A DNA stretch of 7,228 nucleotides from Aquifex aeolicus (GCA_015661465.1 DQVZ01000284.1:1-7228), one strand, 5' to 3'; counted from the first letter of the stretch, positions 1-6,769 are shown. Numbers and translations: made by a program. Notes: generated by a model from the sequence alone, not told the origin.

Positions 1-513
1 GAGGAGCTCCTTGCCGATGAAAAGGAAAAAGCGGAACACATTATGCTCGTTGATTTAGCACGCAACGATGTAGGTAGGGTTTCAAAAACTGGAAGTGTAA
101 AAGTTGAGAACTTTATGAGGGTAGAGCGCTACTCCCACGTTATGCATATTGTAAGTGATGTCGTAGGACTGCTGAAAGAAGATTTTGATGCTTTAGATGT
201 TCTAAAGGCTACGTTTCCCGCAGGTACAGTATCTGGAGCACCTAAAGTACGCGCTATGCAGATTATTGAAGAACTGGAAAATGAAAGAAGGGGAATATAT
301 GCGGGAAGTGTAGGATATATATCCTTTCAAGGAAACATGGATATGGCAATAGCTATAAGAACAGCTATCTATAGGGATAGGGAGATATTCGTCCAAGCAG
401 GAGCGGGAATTGTAGCAGACTCTATCCCCGAGAAAGAATGGGAAGAAACTGTAAATAAAGCAAAAGCCTTAATGAAAGCGATAGAGATGGCAGAGGTAAG
501 TACCGAAGGATAA
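1..513 (+). CDS. trpE: Anthranilate synthase component I, C-terminal part (5' end outside window)
   Basis: This is the synthase subunit that turns chorismate into anthranilate in the first committed step of tryptophan synthesis, in the cytoplasm with the TrpG glutaminase partner. The reading frame is open from base 1, so the first 170 visible residues are the tail of a protein that is usually near 490-520 residues. Visible chorismate-binding-domain motifs are [17 protein letters not shown] (residues 11-27 as seen here), [16 protein letters not shown] just after, [11 protein letters not shown] (72-82), and [10 protein letters not shown] followed by PEKEWEET (132-150). This set is typical of TrpE; the related PabB and menaquinone or siderophore isochorismate synthases share part of it, and the VERYSHVMH version favours TrpE. 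The Met at base 43 is internal and not a start. The stop TAA at 511-513 directly abuts the stop of the convergent gene on the other strand. Regulation cannot be seen because the 5' end is missing. Confidence 0.95.
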   Translation, partial: EELLADEKEKAEHIMLVDLARNDVGRVSKTGSVKVENFMRVERYSHVMHIVSDVVGLLKEDFDALDVLKATFPAGTVSGAPKVRAMQIIEELENERRGIYAGSVGYISFQGNMDMAIAIRTAIYRDREIFVQAGAGIVADSIPEKEWEETVNKAKALMKAIEMAEVSTEG

Positions 514-1050
514 TCAGTCTACGTAGAGCGATAGATAGGGAATTTCGTAAATTCTTCTGAGTTCGTGTTTTACAAGTTCCTTAAATAACTCCTCATTTTC
601 TTCCTTCACCTCTTTATACTTTGCAACAATTTTCTTTTTCTCTACGTTATCTAATTCTTTCCAAAGTTTTTTAAAAAGTTCCTTCTCTAAACTTCTCAAA
701 ATTTCTTCAGCTTCTTCTTCACTCTTTGGAATTTTGAATTCTTGAGTACTCAAGAGATGTTTTACCGCGTCTATTTTTCTATAAAAAACCTTTCTCCAGT
801 TTAGATGATTATTTCTCGCTTTTGAAAGAGACCTCAGTTTATGAATCTCAAGAATTTTTGATAAACACCTGAAGATAGGATAATTCCTTCTTAAGTATGG
901 GTTTACACTTTTTAGGCATTCTCTTATTCCTTCTTCAATTACATTGTCGGGAAGGTTTAACTCCTCCTTTAAATACTTTAAAAATTTTTCCTCTCGGGGG
1001 GAGAGAAAAAACTGCCCTTTAAGTTTACAAATTACTTCTTTTGTCCCCAT
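514..1050 (-). CDS. Unrecognised 178-residue helical protein, downstream of def
   Basis: I do not recognise this protein. It is highly charged (many Lys and Glu), has no signal peptide or membrane segment, and looks all-helical. The N-terminal half (about residues 17-80) contains SPREEKFLKYLKEELNLP and then a segment rich in Arg, Tyr and Cys around LRRNYPIFRC. The C-terminal part (about 107-165) is a run of Lys/Glu heptad-like sequence that could be a coiled coil. There are three cysteines, not arranged as an obvious metal site. The ATG shares one base with the stop of def (TAATG), so translation is probably coupled to def; a weak AAAGG lies a few bases upstream inside def. Its own stop sits immediately against the trpE stop on the other strand, with no room for a terminator. 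A nucleic-acid or ribosome-associated role would fit the charge and the def linkage, but that is only inference. Reality as a gene is supported by tight packing and full use of the space. Confidence 0.8.
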   Translation of the reverse strand: MGTKEVICKLKGQFFLSPREEKFLKYLKEELNLPDNVIEEGIRECLKSVNPYLRRNYPIFRCLSKILEIHKLRSLSKARNNHLNWRKVFYRKIDAVKHLLSTQEFKIPKSEEEAEEILRSLEKELFKKLWKELDNVEKKKIVAKYKEVKEENEELFKELVKHELRRIYEIPYLSLYVD

Positions 1051-1565
1051 TAAACCTTTTGGTGTTCTTTTAGAAGTTTTCTATATTTTTCAAGAGCTAT
1101 TCTTCTTCTCCAGCTCTTTAGACGGTCTACGAAAGTTATACCTTGAAGATGGTCAAGTTCATGTTGAAAAACTATTGCGGGAAATCCTTCCAAGGTAAGT
1201 TCTACAGGTTCCCCGTGTTCGTTTATAGCCTTTACCTTTATTTTCTTAAACCTTTCTACTTCTACGCTCAGTCCAGGAAATGAAAGACATCCCTCTTTGT
1301 ACTTTATCTTACCTTCACTCTCTGTAATTTCCGGATTTATAAGTACAAGTTTTAGAGGAGGGGAATCCTCTTTAGGGGATGTGTCTATTACCATAACGCT
1401 GAGCGGGACACCTATTTGGTTTGCCGCTAAGCCTACTCCTTCGGCATTGTACATAGTATCAAACATATCCTGTATCAGATTTTGTATTTCCTTATCTATT
1501 ACATCAACTTTTTTGGTAGGCCTTGTTAAAATTTCGTTGGGATAAATTATTATGTCTCTAACCAT
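1050..1565 (-). CDS. def: Peptide deformylase
   Basis: The enzyme removes the N-formyl group from the initiator Met of new proteins at the ribosome exit, using a bound divalent metal (Fe2+ in the natural enzyme). At 171 residues it has normal family length. All three family motifs are present: GVGLAANQIG (43-52), EGCLSFPG (91-98) and QHELDHLQG (134-142). Metal ligands by family comparison are Cys93, His135 and His139, with catalytic Glu136 and oxyanion-binding Gln50. The C-terminus is basic (from about 150), as expected for ribosome contact. The start ATG is fixed: the in-frame codons upstream are only AAA, AAT, TTT, ATA, CTT and then a TAA stop. No Shine-Dalgarno sequence precedes it. It is first in a two-gene unit with the 178-residue protein and is divergent from the kinase-like gene across 17 bp. 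In many bacteria def sits with fmt; fmt is not visible here. Confidence 0.98.
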   Translation of the reverse strand: MVRDIIIYPNEILTRPTKKVDVIDKEIQNLIQDMFDTMYNAEGVGLAANQIGVPLSVMVIDTSPKEDSPPLKLVLINPEITESEGKIKYKEGCLSFPGLSVEVERFKKIKVKAINEHGEPVELTLEGFPAIVFQHELDHLQGITFVDRLKSWRRRIALEKYRKLLKEHQKV

Positions 1566-1582
1566 TTTATTAAATATAAGTT
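1566..1582. promoter_or_regulatory. 17-bp AT-only-like divergent spacer between def and kinase gene
   Basis: This spacer (TTTATTAAATATAAGTT on the plus strand) is the entire gap between two divergent start codons, and both starts are fixed by stops just upstream in frame. It contains TATA-like stretches on both strands (TATATT about 9 bases from the def ATG; AAATATAAG next to the kinase ATG) that could serve as -10 elements for leaderless or nearly leaderless messages. No GGAGG-like sequence precedes either ATG. The actual promoters may instead lie inside the opposite gene. Call is inference from spacing and composition. Confidence 0.45.
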
Positions 1583-2161
1583 ATGAGGTTTTCCGAATTC
1601 AAAGACAAAGTTCAGGATTTAAGGGAATTCGCAAAAGGGTGGAGAGGTAGAATTTACGTAGGTTTCTTTAACGGAAGAAGAGTTGCTATAAAGGTTGCAA
1701 AATCTCCGGAAAAGATTGAAGCTATTAGAAAAGAAGCCAAAATTTTGGAACAACTAAAAGGTGTAAAAGGGTTTCCTCAAATAATATTGAAGGGAGAGGA
1801 TTTTTTTGTTTACGAGTTCATAGAAGGAATTACCTATGGCAAAGCAAAACTTTCTGAGGAAGAAAAGAAGAAAGTACTAAAAAGTGTCTTGGAAAAAGCT
1901 TATTTCCTGGACAAATTTGGAATTAACAGGGATGAGTTTTCTAATATTCATAAAAACGTACTGATAGATCCTGAGGGAGAAGTTTACGTAATAGACTTTG
2001 ACAGAGGAACATTTAAGAAAAATCCTTCAAATGTAAGACAGTTCCTTCAATTTTTGAGAAAAGAGGGATTTGTTTCCAAAGAAAGGGCTATAGATTTAGG
2101 CAAAAGATATAAGGAGGACCCTGAAAAGGTTATTGAAGAAATAAGGAAAATACTCACTTGA
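1583..2161 (+). CDS. Compact predicted Ser/Thr protein kinase-fold protein (COG2112/RIO-Bud32-like)
   Basis: The 192 residues carry a reduced protein-kinase fold. Visible are a Gly-containing loop GWRGRIYVG (19-27), the ATP-anchoring lysine in VAIKVAK (Lys37), a likely salt-bridge Glu51 in RKEAKIL, a hinge FVYEFIEG (75-82), a catalytic-loop region [15 protein letters not shown] (115-129), and the metal-binding VIDFD (136-140). The canonical HxD then N five residues later is not present: here Asp117 or Glu118 precedes Asn125 with a longer gap, and DFG reads DFD. This layout resembles, from memory, the small archaeal predicted kinases of COG2112, where a Glu takes that place; RIO and Bud32 kinases are also this small. 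The substrate cannot be deduced. The kinase C-lobe is strongly cut down. The ATG at 1583 is the first possible start (TAA in frame just upstream) and has no Shine-Dalgarno sequence. The last 8 bases overlap the end of dut on the opposite strand. Confidence 0.8.
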   Translation: MRFSEFKDKVQDLREFAKGWRGRIYVGFFNGRRVAIKVAKSPEKIEAIRKEAKILEQLKGVKGFPQIILKGEDFFVYEFIEGITYGKAKLSEEEKKKVLKSVLEKAYFLDKFGINRDEFSNIHKNVLIDPEGEVYVIDFDRGTFKKNPSNVRQFLQFLRKEGFVSKERAIDLGKRYKEDPEKVIEEIRKILT

Positions 2162-2606
2162 TACCTGTACTTCCGAACCCCCCTTCTCCGCGTTCCGTTA
2201 AAGAAACTTCCTTCACTTCAACTACTTCAACCTTCTGAACTGGAGATATTACAAGCTGAGCTATTCTTTCACCCCTTTCTATTACAACTTCTTCCCGTCC
2301 AAGATTAATAAGTATTACTTTTACTTCTCCTCGATAATCTGCATCTATAGTGCCCGGGGCGTTAAGAACAGTAAGGCCTTTCTTGAGAGCAAGCCCGCTT
2401 CTCGGTCTTACTTGCCCCTCGTACCCTTTAGGGATTTCCAGTATTAACCCGGTTGGTATAAGTACTCTTTCAAAGGGTTTTATCTTTAAAGGTTTATCTA
2501 TGGCAGCCCTTAAATCTAACCCGGAGGAATAAGGGGTAGCGTAAGAGGGTAAGGGTAAACCCTCAGCATGGGGAAGCCTCTTTACCTTAAGAATAACTTT
2601 AGACAT
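2154..2606 (-). CDS. dut: Deoxyuridine 5'-triphosphate nucleotidohydrolase (dUTPase)
   Basis: The homotrimeric enzyme splits dUTP into dUMP and pyrophosphate, keeping uracil out of DNA and feeding thymidylate synthesis. All five motifs of the trimeric family are intact in the 150-residue form: SSGLDLRA (27-34), [11 protein letters not shown] (67-77), [13 protein letters not shown] (81-93, catalytic Asp88 and uracil-stacking Tyr91 by comparison with E. coli), [10 protein letters not shown] (111-120) and the flexible C-terminal [10 protein letters not shown] (139-148). I chose the ATG at 2606, whose product begins [12 protein letters not shown], because it matches the family length and my memory of the Aquifex enzyme; it overlaps the pnp stop by 8 bases (ATGTCTAA). 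A second in-frame ATG at 2636 would add 10 residues and a 38-base overlap, with no better ribosome binding site. It is last in the rpsO-pnp-dut unit and probably translated by coupling. Its 3' end overlaps the convergent kinase gene by 8 bases. Confidence 0.96.
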   Translation of the reverse strand: MSKVILKVKRLPHAEGLPLPSYATPYSSGLDLRAAIDKPLKIKPFERVLIPTGLILEIPKGYEGQVRPRSGLALKKGLTVLNAPGTIDADYRGEVKVILINLGREEVVIERGERIAQLVISPVQKVEVVEVKEVSLTERGEGGFGSTGIK

Positions 2607-4920
2607 TGTTGGTAAACCTAGGTCTTCCTTGCTCATCTATTTCTATAACTTTTACCTTGAGCGTATCACCCAACTTGAACTTTTGCCTCGCGTCCCTGAT
2701 TTTTTCCTTCATCTTAGATACGTGAAGTAATCCCGTTTTTCCAGGGGAATATTCTATAAAGACTCCGTACGGCTCTACTCTTACAACTTTACCCTCTACT
2801 ACTTGACCTATCTTGATTCTATCTTCTTTTTTCTCTTCTTCCTCAAGCCCTATAGTTGTAAATCTTGGTCTTCCGAGTTCGTCAAGGTCAAGGACTTTAA
2901 CCTTTATTTGTTCTCCAACCTTATACTTTTCGGTAGCACTTCTTACGGGTTCTGCCATCTTGGAAACGTGTAGTAATCCTATCTTACCAGGCCATAGCTC
3001 AACAAAAACTCCATAGGGTTCTACTCTTGTAATTACACCCTCGTATACCGCTCCTACTTCCACTTCCCTTACTATGTCCTCTACCATTTTTCTGGCTTTT
3101 TCTAAGTCTCCTCCTGGATATACGAAAAGGTAAACTCTTCCGGCTTCACCAACCCAAACTTTTACTCCTGTCTCATCGTAAATCTTTTTAACCGTAGAAC
3201 CACCGGGTCCTATTATCAGAGGTGCTTTTTCTTCAGGAACCTGAACAACTTCCACTTTAGGAGTGTAGGGATTGGGTACTTTTCTGGGTTCAGGAATAGC
3301 CTCATACATCTTTTCGAGTATGTGTATCCTTCCTTCTCTTGCCTGATTTAGAGCTTCTAGCATTATCTCCTTGGTAATTCCCTTTACCTTTATATCCATC
3401 TGGATGGAAGTTATTCCATCTTTAGTTCCCGCCACCTTGAAGTCCATATCTCCTAGGTGGTCTTCATCTCCGAGTATATCTGAGAGGATAACGTACTTAT
3501 CCTTTTCGAGAATTAGTCCCATAGCTATACCAGCGACATGTTTATTTCCTTTTATGGGAACACCTGCATCAAATAGGGCAAGGGATGCACCACATACAGT
3601 GGCCATGGATGTAGAACCGTTTGATTCGAGAATATCGGAAACTACCCTTATTATAAAAGGATATTCTTCTTCAGAAGGAAGGAGTGGCTCTATTGCCCTT
3701 TCTGCTAGAGCTCCATGTCCTATCTCCCTTCTCCTTGGAGGTCCCCAAGGTTTAGCTTCCCCGACCGAGAAAGGAGGCATGCTATAGTGAAGCATAAATC
3801 TTTTGAATACTTCCCCTTCAGCAATCGTTTCAACTATTAAAGCCTCATCCGGTGTTCCGAGGGTTGCGGTCACATATGCCTGTGTTTGTCCTCTTGTAAA
3901 TATTGCGTTTCCGTGAGGTCTTTCAAAGGGATGAATCTCTATCCATATCGGTCTTATCTCGTTCGGCTTTCTGCCGTCTATCCTTACTCCTTCCTTGAGG
4001 ATTTTTTCTCTCATTAACCTGCTTTCCAGTTTTTTGTAAAAGTATTTTACGTTGAAATGGAGCTCTTCGGGTATTTGGTGATTTTCTATAAATTCTTCTA
4101 CTATTTTGTCCAGGGTTTCATACCTCTCTTTTTTATTCTTTATGTTAAAAGCTTCCAGTATCTTAGGTGCACATTCCTCTTCCAGAGCTTTGAGGATTTC
4201 TTTGGGAAGTTCAAGTTTTTCGTATTCGAATTTGGGTTCTCCGATTTTTTCCCTCAGTCTTTCTTGAGCTTCTATTACCTCTTTAATAGCATCTAGACCG
4301 AAGAATAAAGCATCTGCAAGGACTTCTTCGGGTATCTCGTTTCCTCCCCCCTCAACCATTACTATGGCATCTTTTGTACCGGCCATTACTATATCCAGGT
4401 CTGCCTCTTTTCTCTGTTCGTAGGTAGGATTTGCTATAAATTCCCCATTTACTCTACATACCCTTACACCGGCTATAGGCCCTTCAAAGGGAATTCTAGA
4501 TATGTGCAGCGCTGCCGAAGCGCCGGTTATGGCAAGAACATCGGGGTCATATTTATCATCCGCGGATAGAGTAAGGGCTGTAATTATTACATCATGGAAA
4601 AAGCCTTCGGGGAAAAGAGGCCTTATAGGTCTATCTATTACCCTGGATACCAGAATTTCTCTATCCGTGGGCTTTCCTTCCCTTTTTGAAAATCCTCCCG
4701 GAATTTTTCCGTAAGCGGAAGCCCTTTCCCTGTAATCTACAGCTAGAGGAGTAAAATCCACTTCCGTATTTTTTTCGTCGGACATTACCGCGGTCACCAG
4801 AACCGCAGTCCCTCCCTGTTTAACAACTACTGAGCCATCCGTTAGTTTTGCATATTTTCTTGCTTCGATAATAATGGGCTCTTCCGAGTTGCCTATTTTC
4901 GCCTTTTCCTCCACACTCAT
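2599..4920 (-). CDS. pnp: Polynucleotide phosphorylase with two tandem S1 domains
   Basis: PNPase degrades RNA 3' to 5' with phosphate, releasing nucleoside diphosphates; it works as a trimer in RNA turnover. Domains in order: first RNase PH core (about 10-220, with [14 protein letters not shown] at 77-90), helical linker (about 225-305), second RNase PH core (about 312-540, with [12 protein letters not shown] at 433-444 and [11 protein letters not shown] at 484-494), KH domain (about 558-616, loop GPGG at 571-574), then two S1 domains (623-691 and 705-773). Asp485 and Asp491 match the catalytic Asp486 and Asp492 of E. coli, so the enzyme should be active. The length of 773 exceeds the roughly 700-710 usual for the family, and the excess is the second S1 copy. 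The start ATG lies two bases after the rpsO stop (TAAGGATG), the widespread rpsO-pnp pairing, with an AAGG 13 bases upstream. The dut start lies inside its last codons. Confidence 0.98.
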   Translation of the reverse strand: MSVEEKAKIGNSEEPIIIEARKYAKLTDGSVVVKQGGTAVLVTAVMSDEKNTEVDFTPLAVDYRERASAYGKIPGGFSKREGKPTDREILVSRVIDRPIRPLFPEGFFHDVIITALTLSADDKYDPDVLAITGASAALHISRIPFEGPIAGVRVCRVNGEFIANPTYEQRKEADLDIVMAGTKDAIVMVEGGGNEIPEEVLADALFFGLDAIKEVIEAQERLREKIGEPKFEYEKLELPKEILKALEEECAPKILEAFNIKNKKERYETLDKIVEEFIENHQIPEELHFNVKYFYKKLESRLMREKILKEGVRIDGRKPNEIRPIWIEIHPFERPHGNAIFTRGQTQAYVTATLGTPDEALIVETIAEGEVFKRFMLHYSMPPFSVGEAKPWGPPRRREIGHGALAERAIEPLLPSEEEYPFIIRVVSDILESNGSTSMATVCGASLALFDAGVPIKGNKHVAGIAMGLILEKDKYVILSDILGDEDHLGDMDFKVAGTKDGITSIQMDIKVKGITKEIMLEALNQAREGRIHILEKMYEAIPEPRKVPNPYTPKVEVVQVPEEKAPLIIGPGGSTVKKIYDETGVKVWVGEAGRVYLFVYPGGDLEKARKMVEDIVREVEVGAVYEGVITRVEPYGVFVELWPGKIGLLHVSKMAEPVRSATEKYKVGEQIKVKVLDLDELGRPRFTTIGLEEEEKKEDRIKIGQVVEGKVVRVEPYGVFIEYSPGKTGLLHVSKMKEKIRDARQKFKLGDTLKVKVIEIDEQGRPRFTNNV
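2602..2808 (-). repeat. Second S1 domain copy of PNPase (residues 705-773)
   Basis: By hand alignment without gaps, 42 of 69 residues are identical between this copy and the preceding S1 domain (residues 623-691). Shared blocks include [20 protein letters not shown] and GRPRFT. The two copies are joined by a charged linker of about 13 residues ([13 protein letters not shown]). It runs to the end of the protein, which lacks the variable acidic or basic tail often seen after the single S1 of other PNPases. The closeness of the copies points to duplication within the gene rather than capture of an unrelated S1 domain. Confidence 0.9.
2848..3054 (-). repeat. First S1 domain copy of PNPase (residues 623-691)
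   Basis: This is the S1 RNA-binding domain in the usual position directly after the KH domain. It shows the S1 features [22 protein letters not shown] and the final strand [16 protein letters not shown]. It forms an imperfect direct repeat at protein level with the copy at 2602-2808. Which of the two is the orthologue of the single S1 in other bacteria cannot be decided from this sequence alone. Confidence 0.9.
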
Positions 4921-4922
4921 CC

Positions 4923-5195
4923 TTATCTAACCTTGAGATTCAATTTCTGAACTACTTCGAGGTATTTCGCGTAATCTTTTTCCCTAAGGTATTCAAGGAG
5001 TTTTCTCCTCTTGTTCACCATTCCGATAAGCCCTCTTCTGGAGTGTATATCTTTTTTATGTTTCTTTAAATGCTCCGTTAATCTATTTATCCTTTCAGTC
5101 AAAATTGCTATTTGTACCTCGGGAGAGCCCGTATCTCGCTCGTGCCTTTGATATTCCTTTATGAGATTCCACTTAACTTCCTTAGGTAAAACCAT
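4923..5195 (-). CDS. rpsO: 30S ribosomal protein S15
   Basis: S15 is a primary binding protein of the 16S rRNA central domain and forms an intersubunit bridge. The 90 residues match the family length (about 89). The sequence shows the DTGSPEVQ segment (21-28), [18 protein letters not shown] (32-49) and [20 protein letters not shown] (51-70), with His42, Asp49 and Ser52 at the positions known to contact 16S rRNA. The start ATG is preceded by a strong Shine-Dalgarno GGAGGT (5211-5206) with a 10-base spacer. It is the first gene of the unit with pnp and dut; only two bases separate it from pnp. S15 represses its own translation in several bacteria, but the leader here is short and I see no clear mimic of the rRNA site, so autoregulation is only a possibility. 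Confidence 0.98.
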   Translation of the reverse strand: MVLPKEVKWNLIKEYQRHERDTGSPEVQIAILTERINRLTEHLKKHKKDIHSRRGLIGMVNKRRKLLEYLREKDYAKYLEVVQKLNLKVR

Positions 5196-5205
5196 CTTTC
5201 CCTGT

Positions 5206-5211
5206 ACCTCC
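5206..5211 (-). promoter_or_regulatory. Shine-Dalgarno of rpsO
   Basis: GGAGGT on the minus strand lies 10 bases before the rpsO ATG. It is one of only two strong ribosome binding sites in the window and contrasts with the neighbouring carboxylase gene, which has none. A CCCT further up the leader is complementary to the AGGG just before the ATG and could partly enclose this site. Confidence 0.8.
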
Positions 5212-5240
5212 GTTTTAAGTCTAAATTAGGGCGAATAAAT

Positions 5241-5270
5241 ATTTTAATACAAATAATTTTAGGTAAGCAA
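5241..5270 (-). promoter_or_regulatory. Probable sigma-70 type promoter of rpsO-pnp-dut
   Basis: On the minus strand, a TTGCTT (-35, 5270-5265) is followed after 18 bases by TAAAAT (-10, 5246-5241). Transcription would begin near 5234, giving a leader of about 38 bases that contains the strong Shine-Dalgarno sequence. The match is reasonable in an AT-rich background but is read by eye. Confidence 0.55.
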
Positions 5271-5282
5271 TTCCTTTTTCTT

Positions 5283-5311
5283 TTGTATCTTCATCCACCT
5301 GCAGGTATAAA
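5283..5311 (+). promoter_or_regulatory. Probable promoter of the biotin carboxylase gene
   Basis: TTGTAT (5283-5288) and TATAAA (5306-5311) are separated by 17 bases. The -10 is good and the -35 poor. Because the -10 ends only 11 bases before the ATG at 5323, the message would have a leader of about five bases or none, in line with the lack of any Shine-Dalgarno sequence. A perfect 10-base palindrome ACCTGCAGGT (5297-5306) fills the 3' part of the spacer and touches the -10, where an operator could sit; this is speculative. The -35 lies 12 bases from the -35 of the divergent rpsO promoter. Confidence 0.5.
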
Positions 5312-5322
5312 ATGAGTTTATT

Positions 5323-6756
5323 ATGTTTAAGAAAGTTTTAATAGCAAACCGCGGAGAAGTTGCGGTAAGAATAATTCGCGCTTGTAAAGAACTGGGAATA
5401 AAAACTGTTGCAATATACTCGGAAGCGGATGTTCGTTCCCTTCACGTAAAGAAGGCAGATGAAGCCTATCTTATAACTGGAGACCCGATAAGGGCATACC
5501 TCGATTATGTAAAAATAGTTGACCTTGCAAAACAGGTAGGTGCTGAGGCAATCCACCCGGGATACGGATTTCTGGCAGAAAACGCGGATTTTGCAAGATA
5601 CTGCCTGAGAAAAGGAATTACCTTTATAGGGCCCACACCCAAGCAAATAGAAATCTTTGGGGACAAGGTAAAGGCTAAAAATGTTATGAAGGAAGCAGGT
5701 CTTCCTATAATCCCAGGTACCGAAGAGCCGGTAAAGACCCTTGAAGATGCCAAACTCGCTGCAAAGGAAATCGGATATCCGATAATGCTTAAAGCCGCTT
5801 ACGGTGGCGGTGGAAGAGGTATGAGAGTTGTAAAAAGTGAAGATGAATTGGAGAAGGCCTTTGAAAGTGCATACAGAGAAGCTGAAACCTTCTTCGGTAA
5901 AGGTGATTTATTCATAGAAAAATATCTCGAAAACCCGAAACACATAGAGGTTCAAGTTTTAGGTGATAAATACGGAAATATTATCCATTTAGGTGAAAGG
6001 GACTGTTCAATACAACGTAGACACCAGAAATTAATCGAGATAGCTCCATCTCCTGCGCTTCCCAGAGAGCTCAGAATGAAAATCCTCGGAAATGCTGTAA
6101 GGGCACTTACTAAAGTCGGGTATGAAAATGCCGGAACTTTAGAGTTCTTAGTAGACCTAAAAACGGGTGAATACTACTTCATTGAAATGAATACAAGACT
6201 CCAGGTTGAACACACAATTACCGAAACCATTACCGGTATAGATATAGTTGAGATGATGATAAGAATAGCGGCAGGAGAACCATTGCCTTTTTTACAGAGT
6301 GATATAACTTTCAGAGGTTATGCCATAGAGTTTCGTATAAACGCAGAAGACCCTAAAAAGAACTTTGTCCCTGCCCCTGGAAAGATAACATCCTATTATT
6401 CTCCTGGAGGACCAGGTGTTAGAATAGATGCCTCTGTATACAAAGATTACATAATACCTCCGTACTACGACTCAATGATTGCTAAAATGACCGTTTGGGC
6501 TCTTACATGGGAAAAAGCAGTGGCAAGGTCTAGGAGGGCTCTTGACGAGTTTGTGGTAAGAGGTGTTCCCACAAATATCCCTCTTTACAGAGAAATCGTA
6601 AGAGACCCGGATTTCCTAAAAGGAGATTTTGGTGTTAATTTTCTTGAAGAAAAACTCGCAAGAGGTGAATACGATTTTGAGATAGAAGGAGAAAAGCCTA
6701 TGGAAGATATAGTTTTAGCACTATCTGCAGCAATCGCAGCCCACTATGGTTTATGA
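5323..6756 (+). CDS. accC: Biotin carboxylase subunit (AccC/PycA/CfiB family)
   Basis: The ATP-grasp enzyme carboxylates biotin on a partner carrier using ATP and bicarbonate; a separate transferase subunit then makes malonyl-CoA, oxaloacetate or oxalosuccinate. Seen here: N-terminal KKVLIANRGEVAVRI (3-17), HPGYGFLAEN (78-87), ATP-grasp Lys115 and Lys157, the glycine lid GGGGRG (161-166), ERDCSIQRRHQKLIEIAPSP (225-244), and active-site Glu274, Glu288, Asn290, Arg292, Glu296 and Arg338, equal in number to the E. coli residues. Length 477 exceeds E. coli AccC (about 449); the extra tail ends in ALSAAIAAHYGL, of the kind I associate with two-subunit pyruvate or 2-oxoglutarate carboxylases in Aquificales and archaea. 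The usual QVEHPVTE reads QVEHTITE. Aquificales have several paralogues, so fatty-acid, pyruvate or 2-oxoglutarate use cannot be fixed, and no partner gene is adjacent. The start is fixed by an upstream in-frame TAA; no Shine-Dalgarno sequence. Confidence 0.93.
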   Translation: MFKKVLIANRGEVAVRIIRACKELGIKTVAIYSEADVRSLHVKKADEAYLITGDPIRAYLDYVKIVDLAKQVGAEAIHPGYGFLAENADFARYCLRKGITFIGPTPKQIEIFGDKVKAKNVMKEAGLPIIPGTEEPVKTLEDAKLAAKEIGYPIMLKAAYGGGGRGMRVVKSEDELEKAFESAYREAETFFGKGDLFIEKYLENPKHIEVQVLGDKYGNIIHLGERDCSIQRRHQKLIEIAPSPALPRELRMKILGNAVRALTKVGYENAGTLEFLVDLKTGEYYFIEMNTRLQVEHTITETITGIDIVEMMIRIAAGEPLPFLQSDITFRGYAIEFRINAEDPKKNFVPAPGKITSYYSPGGPGVRIDASVYKDYIIPPYYDSMIAKMTVWALTWEKAVARSRRALDEFVVRGVPTNIPLYREIVRDPDFLKGDFGVNFLEEKLARGEYDFEIEGEKPMEDIVLALSAAIAAHYGL

Positions 6757-6769
6757 GTTTTTATTGTTT

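Noticed and set aside
43..513. trpE starting at the Met at base 43
   Set aside because: The frame is open to base 1 and the residues before this Met match the conserved TrpE sequence, so the gene enters from outside the window.
944..1198. Plus-strand open frame of 84 codons spanning the 178-residue gene and def
   Set aside because: It is antisense to the conserved def 3' end, including the metal-binding motif, and crosses two well-packed genes.
3371..3787. Open frame of 138 codons on the plus strand, opposite pnp
   Set aside because: It lies wholly antisense to the conserved second catalytic core of PNPase. The product is Ser/Pro-rich and low in complexity, as expected from reading the reverse strand of that gene, and no ribosome binding site precedes it.
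5196..5234. Structured S15-binding autoregulatory leader for rpsO
   Set aside because: Only a weak CCCT/AGGG pairing round the Shine-Dalgarno sequence can be seen; the leader is about 38 bases and no three-way junction or pseudoknot could be drawn with confidence.
5312..5341. Nine-codon open frame ATG AGT ... TAA overlapping the carboxylase start
   Set aside because: It could be a leader peptide, but it has no regulatory codon run, its ATG lies upstream of the predicted transcription start, and its length is easily reached by chance.
5338..5753. Two overlapping minus-strand open frames inside the biotin carboxylase gene
   Set aside because: Both are antisense to strongly conserved carboxylase codons, have unusual composition (rich in Ser, Cys, Tyr or Phe) and no initiation signal.
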